Shown one piece after another: positions 43,854-53,769 of a DNA stretch of 64,000 bases. The stretch comes from Schizophyllum amplum (Eukaryota > Basidiomycota > Agaricomycetes > Agaricales > Schizophyllaceae), in the NCBI GenBank assembly GCA_007026445.1, contig VDMD01000052.1:1-64000 (forward strand), in the 5' to 3' direction. How positions within the stretch are numbered: position 1 is the stretch's first letter; the number at the start of each line of letters is the position of its first letter. The notes under the pieces are model-generated. The model was given only the letters and a program-made list of their open reading frames with translations. It searched no databases and was not told where the DNA came from. A program made the position numbers and the translations under genes.

Positions 43854-44485
43854 ATGGCGGGTGCGCGTCGCCGAAGGCTGCCTCGACGCCGAGGCGGCCC
43901 ATCCTGGCCCCATCCTTCCTCATTTCACCGTACGGATGCTGGGGCGACTCGCATATGGCCGTCGGCGCGCGGAGCGGGTATGGATCCCGCCGACAGAGCT
44001 CATGCACGCGCCTCAGTCAACAAGGGCATCCGCAATGCGGTGATGGATGCGCGTGCACTGGGTACTGGCGTTCGACGGCGACTAGGCGGGGACGCGACTC
44101 CCGGATGGCCATCTGATCTGGTACAGATTGGTCCGAAACCTTCCGTAGACCAGTTGCGCCGTCTTCGACGTCAGTTATCAAAGACATGTTGGCCCAAGTG
44201 GGATTTGTGGTCATGCACGAAGTGAATGCGTCCGAGACGGTGCGTCTTTTACATCTCACTCATCGTTCAGTCTTCTCATGCGTCTCAGTCCGGCTCAGAC
44301 CAAATTCCAGGCAAATCTCAGATCAAACCCGCGCCACTAAACTGGGGGAGTCATCCCTCGCGCCAACCTATTTTGTCATGCGTAGGGTGCCGCCTCAGCA
44401 GGTTCGCGTGTTTCTGAGATTCATCGGTCTTGTCAGTTCGGTATCTCCCAAGACTTCTAGACATCAGAGCTGATGTCGTTTAAGT
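43854..44485 (+). pseudogene. truncated sibling of the MPPVLRS/MSAN families
   Basis: The exon pattern of the family can be followed: an Arg-rich start (MAGARRRRLPRRR), DRAHARASVNKGIRNAVMDA in place of exon 1, a helical exon (VIKDMLAQVGFVVMHEVNA) ending at a GTGCGT donor like its relatives, and a last exon opening RYLPRLLDI, which fits the YxLPxIxN start. A TAA follows before the SAP-like part. Frames between the pieces do not join without changes. 44490-45690 contains further coding-like fragments (for example FYLDMARRAVHAPQKC near 44750) but nothing I can assemble. Confidence 0.4.
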
Positions 44486-45698
44486 AGCGCCTCCCGTCTC
44501 CGAAGAACCACTGCCTTCTGGCATTTCAAAGTCCCCCACAGAATGCAGGGGATCTGCGAAAAATGCGCATTCGTCTCTGCTTCGAGAGGGATCAGTATTC
44601 AGTTGCATGGCCCACCGATTTCAATCTGTATCAGCTGCATGTCCTTTCCGAACGTCGGCGATTCCGACTCATCAAGTCGTCACGCGCGGTGCAAGCGTTG
44701 ATACCACCCATACGAATCAGGAGAAGAACTGTCAGTGTGCTGAGTTCTATCTGGACATGGCACGACGGGCGGTACACGCGCCGCAAAAATGCTCTGGCGA
44801 GCTTTCCCATTGGTGAGTTTCAACTCAGCCCGTCCGTCTGAGCTGATTCTTCGAGGAGACGGTTCTTTGCGGACACCCATGGGGTTTGCGACGTGCGCTG
44901 CCCGCTATCTCAGCCATCGTCTCCTTATACCAACGATCGTCACCGTGCGCGAGACTATATCGACAGAATCAGTACTTCCGACGGCCTCTTTCCGCAGGAC
45001 TGAACCCCGAGAGGTTTAGGCGAGGGCACGGACGAGCTGCTCGCGCGCCGCGTCCACGTAAAATTCCCCATCAGCGAAGCTTCTGGTCACTCATGCAAGC
45101 ATTCAGACCCCGCGAACGAGCGATCAGGCTAGCTTTTTCCGTCGGTAAGCCGCCGCGAGTCTGGGGAAGAGAGTCATGCCCGTATCTCACGAGCCCTACA
45201 CAGCTCAGCGCAGGACCCTGCCCGCACGCAGAATGCTTTCCACATGCTGGGCGCGCACTTCGTGCGCAGGTACGCTAGCTTTTTCTGGGGCCTAGCCCGT
45301 GCGCTAATGAGCCAGCTTGGGAATTTTCCTCATGTCGTCCTGGGCGAAGCCACTGCCGTCGGAGTCAAGAAGCAGCACGAAGCTGACATCGACGCAGCTC
45401 TTGCATCTGGGAGATGCTCCGCCCCAGCTTCGTGGAACCCTGTTGCTCTTATCATCCCTCAATCGCGGCGAACAATGGTGCAATGAGGCGAACAAACAAG
45501 TACAAACAGTACTATGTCCATTGTTCCCAAGTGACGGCGTTCTGATTGAATCTTTTTTGATTGCACAACGTCGTAGCATCTAGACCTGTCGAACGGTGGC
45601 GAAATCTTTATTTTCGCTGACGGCTTGATTCATCGATCGCATCGCACTAGACTTATAAAGTTGAGCAACGCCGGTCAACGCCTGATCTATCCTTGACA

Positions 45699-46607
45699 AT
45701 GTCCGATCAACCTGCGACCGCTTCTGTCCCCCGTCCATCGCGCCCTCAACGTCTCTTACCTTTCGACGATCCCATCGAACAGGATCTCTTCTGGCCGAGA
45801 GCCACGGTGTCGTACCCCGTGACCGACGACGAGCTCTGTCAAGCCTTCAGATATGAGGCGCTAGCGCGAAGGAAATGCATCAGTATATCCACAGTCGCGT
45901 TCAACCGTTTACGTTCCGTACTAATTGCATTTCCAGATGAGGAGCAAGATATGAACTATATGGTAGATGCCATGCACTACGCTCAAGAAATGGTGCACTA
46001 CAAGTTAAAGTGTGACGCTGGCGACTTGGCGGGTGCGTCTACCTAACATGCACTTCGAATCTCACTTACGCAGAAGCAACTCAGTCGGCTACAGCGAGCC
46101 TGCTTGGGCTGCGGATTCGGAGCGTCAGGTTATGGAGGCGGTCGATAAAATCGCGGCGAACATGCATTCAAGCGTCGCGAAGTATTGCATGGATGCCACT
46201 CGTGTGACACGCAGCATCGCCATCGTGAGAGTTGCATCCCTTGTGACGCATATAGTGGCACTGAGAGCGATATCCTCGCAGGCGTACAACACAGCCTGTG
46301 GACCAGGGGGTCAAACGCGTCCGTACCAAAGTGTTCTTTTCCTGGACGGTACGGATCCAGAGAGATTGCACGAGACCGACGGGGGGATGGTCATCAGACA
46401 GGCGGTATGTGTCCTCTTGACGACTCTGAATATCGCTCATTATTCCAGCTTCCCGCGATCCGCAGTGTGACGGATATCCATCGTCTGTCTCCATCAGAAC
46501 TCGACGCTTACCTCGCCGGACATGGAGTCGGTGCTGATGCGATGCCACAACTTTTGGAGGAGAAGCGCGAGAAGCTGTGCTTGGTGATCGGCGTGTCTTC
46601 TTTGTAA
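45699..46607 (+). CDS. MSDQ-type sibling of the MPPVLRS family
   Basis: Five exons (45699-45882, 45937-46032, 46085-46203, 46282-46404, 46449-46607) give 226 residues. Exon 1 ends with VTDDELCQAFRYEALARRK, aligning with VTDAIRYAGSI of the gene at 39860. Exon 2 is 96 bp in both genes and helical here (MVDAMHYAQEMVHYKLK). Exon 3: GYSEPAWAADSERQVMEAVD. The last exon: LPAIRSVTDIHRLSPSELDA then YLAGHGVGADAMPQLL, which again resembles a SAP motif. The exon-3 acceptor is the second AG after a run containing GCAG; using the first would break the frame. TTATAAAG lies about 45 bp upstream as a TATA box. Confidence 0.6.
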
Positions 46608-47180
46608 GATATAGTAAACGAACTTCTTACTAGACAGTCATTGATCTCAATCTTTCATGTTGCGCGCTGAGAGGCTTTCGTTTCCCTCGTTTGTTTGGCA
46701 AGAAAAGATGAGCACCTCGGCTGTTGGGGAAACGCTTATCACCAACCGCCGTGACGCGCGCCAGCATGCCGTCCCCGTCGAGTCGTCGACACTTTTCCCT
46801 GTGTTCTGGGATGATCTCCCCAGGTTCTGCAGTGCTCAAGCTGAAGGCATCTGACGGCCTCGGCATCCATGATGGCGCAGGCCATATTCTACGACCACTG
46901 GCACGCGCGTTGATTGTACCCCGCGCGCATGCTCTCTAGGTAGTGGAAGGACGAACCATGTTTGCAAGTCTCGCTGCGGCGGTCCGGCTCAGATCCAGCT
47001 CGCTTACTGAATTCAAGTCACAGAGACATCAGCAAGGAACTTGCTACTTACGCTCATCATCAACTACCTGCGAGATCTATCTCAAGTTCTTCATCGATTG
47101 ACGATCGTGCTGCTACTACGGACTCATAAACGCATGCAGCTCGTTTCTGGCTTCTTCTCCAACCTTCCCACTAGCATCCA

Positions 47181-47790
47181 ATGTCTGCCAACGACAAGTC
47201 CGAGCCGCCTTAGGTTGTTAATATTCCTGCCCCTCATCCGGCGCTCGCAGGATACGCTCCAAAGGCAATCATCGGGCGTGCAGTCGAGGACAGAGACGTC
47301 ATTGAAGCATTGCGCTATGCGCGATCTGTCCGCGACGCGTTCATCGATGGTGCGTTCGAATGAGTCCTCCCCGATGCCCTGCTTCGCTCATTCTACGACT
47401 GGCAGGCTTCAACCCAGCCATCACGGGTAGCCATGTCGCCGCTGCAATCCAGTACGCCAACCGCGTAGTCTACTCCAGGCCACCGCCCGATGGCTGTGAG
47501 CGTATCGACCCAGATTCAAGTGAGTGCCAATCATGATCTTCATGGCAATTTGCACCGTCGTTGCGGAGGTATCTGACGGGACAACACTAGTTGGGGGAGG
47601 TTATGATACGCCCGACCAATCCCATGCTCGCCTTCAGCAGGAGGTCATGCAACGGCTCGCCGGTATCGAAGAGCTTGTGCAGGCAGTGGGTGCAGAAGTC
47701 ATGGCTGAGGTGACGAACGTTCACAGAGCCGCCGCTATGGTTTGCTGTTCTCGTTGAATCGCAACATCCAGGTACTGAAAGATATACACA
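47181..47790 (+). pseudogene. MSAN-type sibling, copy 2, with premature stop
   Basis: It follows the gene at 39860 exon by exon: 47181-47349 (MSANDKSEPP, stop TAG at codon 11, then IGRAVEDRDVIEALRYARSV), 47406-47519 (ITGSHVAAAIQYANRVVYSR) and 47591-47739 (149 bp, the same length as its counterpart). A fragment AIDARRASADSA then ends in a stop, and the last exon is missing. The nonsense codon and lost end mark it as a pseudogene. Confidence 0.65.
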
Positions 47791-48018
47791 GGCCATTGAC
47801 GCGAGACGTGCCAGTGCCGACAGCGCATAGCTCTTTCAGCGTTTCGAGAACCGACGAATCCGTCCAATGTACTGTAGCTACTTACTTACCTTTTGGTATC
47901 CCACATATGACCGTATGAGACCCGCTTCTATCCGCGTACTATCTATGCATGCCGCGCCGCCTGGCGCGAAGCCAGAACAATGAGCTACGTCCGCTGTGCT
48001 GCACTCCCCAGACCTACC

Positions 48019-48935
48019 TCAGAACGAGAACAGCCGATCCCAGATGCTCTCTTCCTCGTAGCGGACCGTCACAGTACCCTTGAGCGCCGTCACCTCTGCC
48101 AAGTCGCGTCCACGCCTATGCTGCGAGTCTCTGATATCGCATACGATCTGCCCATCCGCCGAAACAGAGACCGACGTGGCCGCCTCGCGGACTGCCTTAA
48201 AGACAGCTACCCTGCGAGCCCCATTTACGATGGGCATGCCGCCGCGGAAGGAGACTTGCGTCTTGCCGTAGTTCTCGCCGGCGGGGCGGTATGTGACGAC
48301 GACCTGACCATGATTTGATCTAGGGAGATATATCGAGGCCTTCGAGCCGCCGGTGACCACTTTGACGGATATTGGCGCACGCCGACTGACGCCAGGAGCA
48401 CGCTGAGATTTACATGTCCGTCAGTACGATGTATGCATGTACGGCGGGCCCAAGCATTGAAGACACACCAGGTGCAAGGATACGTGGCCTCTGCTTGCGG
48501 ACAAGTATAGCTGCATCCCTTTTATGGTATGCGCTCACTAATGGGGTGCGATGTCGACGCGGACAGCGATCTTCCCATTCGTCTTCAAATTGGGCATTTG
48601 TCGCGTCTTCGGCGATGTGTCTGTGTCAACGCCTATCGTGGGGTCCAAGAGCTACGAGGCGACGATGTTGCCAGAGGTCTCAATGAAGCTCCAGCTCTGC
48701 GGCTCTCGACTCGTAGACGTGGCAGAACGACTGTGCGACCTTCTAAGCGTATTCGACAAGGCTTGCGCGCGAGGGAAAAGACGAAGGGCGTACCAGAGGA
48801 CCACGATGTAGGGACGCTTGACAGCCTCAACGAGCGCGTCTCTAGCACGGCCTTCGCCATCTCCGTTCACAGTCCATGTGATCAGCTTTATTGCAGCGCA
48901 GGCTGGAGGATCTAGCTGCATAGTGCACCAAGCCA
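48019..48935 (-). pseudogene. tandem gene pair, copy 1, nonsense-disrupted
   Basis: From the ATG at 48935 the minus strand reads MAWCTMQLDPPACAAIKLIT then ALVEAVKRPYIVVLWYALRL, ETSGNIVAS, then TAG at 48654-48652, beyond which LLDPTIGVD continues in frame. A last exon (48402-48019, 128 codons) reads VVTGGSKASIYLPRSNHGQV, VSFRGGMPIVNGARRVAV, TSVSVSADGQIVCDIRDS and VTVRYEEES. The beta-rich end recalls fungal DUF7330-type proteins, but I am not certain. The neighbouring copy has a sense codon where this one has a stop. Confidence 0.6.
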
Positions 48936-49358
48936 TGACAGAAGGGCGCGTAGGCGCCACCGCAGCCACCCGAGGCAGTAGATGAGTAGCAGCTCACAGT
49001 CACGGCCGCCCTGTACCGCATGATAAGTGCATTTTAGGTAGTTCAGCGGCCGAAATCCTCGCAGTGAAGCAGGCTCTTCACCGCCCGAGAGATTGGCGCA
49101 TCGGGAATATCCTGCAGCCTCGCCGACCAAGATGCACGTCGAGCTGTGAGACTAGATCATTTGAAAACTCGAACAGCGAGATTTCTGACTGCAAGAGACA
49201 TGCGGGTCATGACAGCGCAAGCCGAAGGGAATGAATATACGTCGTGCGAAAATACTACTGAGCAGTGCAGTCTGCAACGGCGTCAATTCTCGAGGCGCTG
49301 CGGCTAGAGATGAACGCTCACCAAAGACCGGAACTATCTCCCCGCCACTCTCCCTCCC

Positions 49359-50271
49359 TCATAGCGAGAGCAGCCGCCCCCAGACATTTTTCTCATCCTC
49401 GTAACGAACCGTCACAACACCCTCCAGCGCTGTCACCTTTGCCACGTCCCTTCCACGCCTATGATGCGAGTCTCTGATGTCGCATATGATCTTCCCATCG
49501 GAAGAGACGGATACCGACGTGGCCGCCTCGCGGACTGCCTTAGAGACGGCTACCCTGCGACCTCCATTTACGATGGGAATACCACCGCGGAAGGACACTT
49601 GCGTGCTGACGGAGCGTTCGGGGCGCTGCTCGATTATAAGCTGACCATGGAAGGATCTGGGCAGATATAGGAAGGCCTTCGAGCCGCCCGTGACGACTTC
49701 TGCGAGTATCGGCGCACGCCGACAGACGCCAGGAGCGCGCTGAGATCATATGTCAGTCGGGATGATGCGTGAATGGCGGACACAAGCACTGAAGACACAC
49801 CAGGCGCAAGGATACGCAGCCTTTCTGCGCGAGCAAAGACAGGAACATCCCCCGTATAGTATACGCTTTATACGCGTGGTCTGCGATTTCAACGTGGGCG
49901 TCGATCTTCCCGTTTGCTTGTAGATCAAGTACTTGTGGTATCTCCGGCGGTGAGTCGACGGCGACATCTATTGTAGGGTTCAGCAGATACGAGGCGACAA
50001 TGTTGCCAGAGGTCTCGATGGAGATGGACTTCTGCGGTGACCGACTCGCAGACGATGCCGAACGACTGTGCGAGTATTTAAGCGTGTTCAGCATGGCTTT
50101 CGCTCGGGGGGAAGGACGAAAGGCGTACCAAAAGACCACGATGGAAGGACGCTTATAAGCGTCAACGAGGGCGCGTCTAGCGCGGTCTTCGCCATTGCTA
50201 TCCGAAGTTCATGTGATCAGCTTCATTGCAGCGCAGGCTGGAGGATCTGGGTGCATAGTGCACCAAGCCAT
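49359..50271 (-). pseudogene. tandem gene pair, copy 2, nonsense-disrupted
   Basis: Starts at 50271 with MAWCTMHPDPPACAAMKLIT and meets TGA at 50211-50209, where copy 1 has TGG. Downstream the frame continues as ALVDAYKRPSIVVFWYAFRP, ETSGNIVASYLLNPTIDVAV (no stop where copy 1 has TAG) and a last exon to 49359 with VTGGSKAFLYLPRSFHGQL and VSFRGGIPIVNGGRRVAV. The two copies are 1336 bp apart start to start. Each is broken at a different place, so they decayed independently after duplication. Confidence 0.6.
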
Positions 50272-50950
50272 GACAGGTGGGCGCGTAGCCCCCGCCGCAG
50301 CCACCTCGTGGCAGTAAGCAAGCAGGCATGGCTGCCTTGTACCGCACAGTCAATTAGTCATAGACAGACCCTAGTCCAGCGCCCAAATTTATCGCAGTAA
50401 AGCATGTTCTTTTCATGATAGCTTTGGGAAGAAGCTACAGCCTCGCCAGTCAGATTGCATATCGAATTGAGAGACTGATCGTTTGAGAATAATGTTTTGT
50501 ACTGCGAAGCTCGAGGGGAGGTTGTGCGGCAAGACATTCGACCATGGTGGCGCAAGCAAAAGAGAAGGAGGGCAGGTCGTGCGAACATATCCCTGCCGGC
50601 AACTTCCGACGATGTTCCGGCGCCACAAAAGGGCTGTCCCAATTTGGCGTGCCTTGTTCAATTTGTTTCCGCTTTCGTTATAAGACGCTCAACGGAGCAA
50701 CCACCTTCCATGCATACGGCTCCCGTTGTATTCTCTTTCGGGATCGCTATGGCCGCGTTTTATAGCCTGGGATGTAACACAACAACCTTGCTTCTCTCCT
50801 CTTCTAACAACAAGGACTGCCGTCTTCGCCACAACGGCGCCGGGACAATAAGACTTGCCCTTAAATACCCGGAGCGCACACAACACTCATTCATCCCTCC
50901 CGCCTTCACATAGCATTGCATTGTACTCTCACTAATAACCTCCTGCCTTC

Positions 50951-51837
50951 ATGAACGTCATCTCCTCCTCCGATCCTCTGGGTGGTATCCCTTTCCTCCT
51001 GGACGTCGCCCTCTGGCGTGCGTCCTCGACGGAGTGCTCGACCCCGCCCTCTTACCCGCCATCCTTCCTCGGCGGGTCCTCGGTATCCTCAAGCACCCCG
51101 CCGCCAGCGCCTCCGTCACCGTCGCCTGCGACGCGCTTGCGGTCCCACGGGGGCCCTCGATCCCCGACACCACAACGGCGAAGCCTCGGCGTCGTTGACG
51201 GGCCACGGACCCGCTCGCGCCGTCTCGCCGACGCAGCGCAGAGCCACCGCGCCTTCACCAAGACGCGCTCCCGGGGCGTGGGCACCACTCTGTTCGTCGA
51301 GCCCGACGCGCAGCAGGCCGCGCTACGTGATCGGCTGCTCACGGGCGTGCAGGACATTGCCGCGGTCAGCAACTCCCCCGTGAACATTCTTCAGAGCAAC
51401 GTGCTCGAGCTCGTCTTTGCGAACTACACGCCGTATGCGCACCCGCCCTGGATCGCTGCGCTGGCGCTCGTGCTCGGCCGGTACGTGCTATCGCTCATGT
51501 AGCTCGGTGCTTGTGTTGACGAGATTGCAGGGAATATTCTCAAATAAAGATCTGGTTCAACAACAACCGGCAGCAGCGCACGCCGAAGGGCCAGCCGCGC
51601 CGCGTCGTTCGCGTTCTTCCCTCCCATGCCCGGCACGCCAGCGACGCCATCAAGGCCTATGCCGAGCGCGCTGAGGACGTTGCGCGCATGACGCTCGAGG
51701 ACTTCATCGAGATCGTGACCGCGGAGCGTGACCGCCAGCTCGCCCTCCTCGACGAAGAGGAAGCTTGCAAGAAGGCCGTCATGCGTCGCGAGGAGGGCGG
51801 CAACCGCCCCGTCAAGAAGCGCGTCTGCCGCTGCTGA
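50951..51837 (+). CDS. homeodomain protein
   Basis: Two exons (50951-51480, 51531-51837) with a 50-bp phase-2 intron inside the homeodomain give 278 residues. Residues 1-135 are Ser/Pro/Arg-rich and disordered. About 143-200 form the homeodomain: LQSNVLELVFANYTPYAHPP is helix 1 and the loop, WIAALALVLGR is helix 2, and QIKIWFNNNRQQRTPKG is the recognition helix with the invariant W-F-N-R positions. The C-terminal third is helical and charged (MTLEDFIEIVTAERDRQLAL, then EEEACKKAV) and ends in a basic KKRVCRC, a possible nuclear signal. A probable transcription regulator. A TTAAATA box lies about 90 bp upstream (50861-50867). It lacks the partner gene and MIP flank of a mating-type locus. Confidence 0.8.
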
Positions 51838-53769
51838 GCAGGCAGGCACCCCGTGCTCAGACCTCCGACCCCGCGCCGTTACGGACTCCATTACGCGGCG
51901 CTTCTAGCGTGGAGCTGCGTCGCACTCCGCGCCGATCTTCTCATGCCGCTTGACGTTTCTTATGTTACATCTTTCAACTTCGCCCCCTCATCCTAATCTG
52001 CGCCCACTTGTTGTCATATTGCTTTCCCCGGATATGTGTTTATCGTCTATTGTATTCTGTCCTGTCCGTTCTAATCCGTGTAGCCGACATTCCGATACCT
52101 CCCCCTTCCATCATCATCATCACTACCATCTCATGTGCCCCCCGTTCTGCATACCCAGTCCCTATTGTAGCCCTTATTGTAGTCGGCGTCGCGCTCTTGG
52201 TCGCGTTCATAGCACGACTGAATGGCAGAAGCCATTTCGAATCGCACATTTCAGACAGCCCTCCCACTTCCCCGAATCGATGGCAACGACAATAAGCCTT
52301 CCCAGGCGTTCCCAAGGTGCGTGTGAGCCGGAGGCCGTCGGAGGGCCTCCTCGGGCATCGAGTGCTCATGATCCTGACCGTCTATCTCGATGTACGTAAC
52401 AAGTATACGACAATCATGCTCGCCTCAGAGCCAGGTTGTGAGCTTCAACCTCCAGCCATGGTTCACCATCCCAAGATCATCTGGCACTCCGCCCGACGCC
52501 CGTGCAGGCGGGACCAGGGCGAGACACTGACAGTGCAAATCACAAAGCACGCGTGACGCCACGTGGCTTGAGCGGGCTTCAGGCACCAGCGCCTTGCCTT
52601 TTACGAACACAATGGTCAATGGAACATGGAGCGGCCGCTTCCTTAGCTACGTACTGTATGCGATCTAGTGAACGCTCAACAACACCTGAGCAGCACTGCG
52701 CACTTTGCATGTTCGGCCGTGACCATCTTCCTCGCTGTCACACACCAAATACTCGACTCCTTCTCATGCATTGAACGTGTCCTGGATACTCGACGAGCGC
52801 TAGACCAGTGGACAACGGTACTGACAAAGGAGAGCACCTCTTCGAGTTCGAAGTCAGCAGGTCACTAGATGACTGATGTACGTCGCTGACCCTTGTCGCC
52901 GTCCTGTTATCGACCCTTGCCATCGCGCTTATCAGGCCTCGAGGCCGTCATTTTTCCTGATGAACAATGGAGAGTCGGACTGAACAATGCAGTGCGCACG
53001 CCCGCCTGTCATGTCCGCATCGCCAACGGCAGAATATCCCACACAATATCTGGCCAAGGAATGATGATCAAGGTATATGAGGTTGGGCGCGCGTCCGAAT
53101 CCCTCTTCCTCTCACCCATCGTCTACTTGCCCAACAGCGATTCCCGTCGGCGCCCGCCGTCCACCAGTGACGGTTCTATCCGTTGGAACCTGCCTGTTGC
53201 TGTGCCATGGAGTCCCCGACGACCCTGAGTCCAGCCGCAAGCACGCCTGCCAGACCCGTCAGCAGTCCTGTTGTCGTCGCCTGTGCCCCTGGTCGACGCA
53301 CGGGTCTCAGTACAGCCACTGTTGTTCTTCAGGATCCTCACCTGGCGATGCTGTAAGTCGTCCCGGTCTTCCATCTCGATAATCGTGTGCTGACCTCTTG
53401 CTAGCCCTCATCGCCGCGCATACCCTAGCCGCTCTGACTCGACCTCATCACAAACCAGTAGCTCCTCGAGCACGTACAGCCGATGAAACATGATACCAAA
53501 AGACCCCCGCGATACCCGTCACCTTGTACTGAGGCTGGCCCCACAGTCTTCATCGAGCCGCTGCACACCATAGGGTCGCACGTCTTCGTTCGAACTGTAC
53601 TATAATGAATGTCATGACCGCGCAACGATACTTACTGTATATATACCATCCAGCATATTCAATGCCCAAAATAATGTACCAGTATCTGTCCAAATCGTCC
53701 GTAGAGGTTGAGTAAGAGAGCTAAGGTCGCCGCACACCAGATGTCAAGGAGGCGGAATATGGCCGGTGC
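51838..53769. other. long stretch without a supported gene
   Basis: A plus-strand segment near 52930-53230 reads somewhat like protein (FPDEQWRVGLNNAVRTPACH, ESLFLSPIVYLPNSDS), and one near 52430-52555 likewise (PAMVHHPKIIWHSARRP). Stops and absent splice consensus keep me from joining them into a gene. They may be decayed exons. Otherwise only the 3' flank of the gene at 53770 is seen. Confidence 0.4.

Noticed and set aside
46168..46548. 126-codon minus-strand frame across exons of the MSDQ-type gene
   Set aside because: It is antisense to a gene whose plus-strand exons are in phase and show family similarity.
50951..51837. mating-type (HD) locus
   Set aside because: There is only one homeodomain gene, with no divergent HD partner and no MIP or beta-flanking gene nearby.
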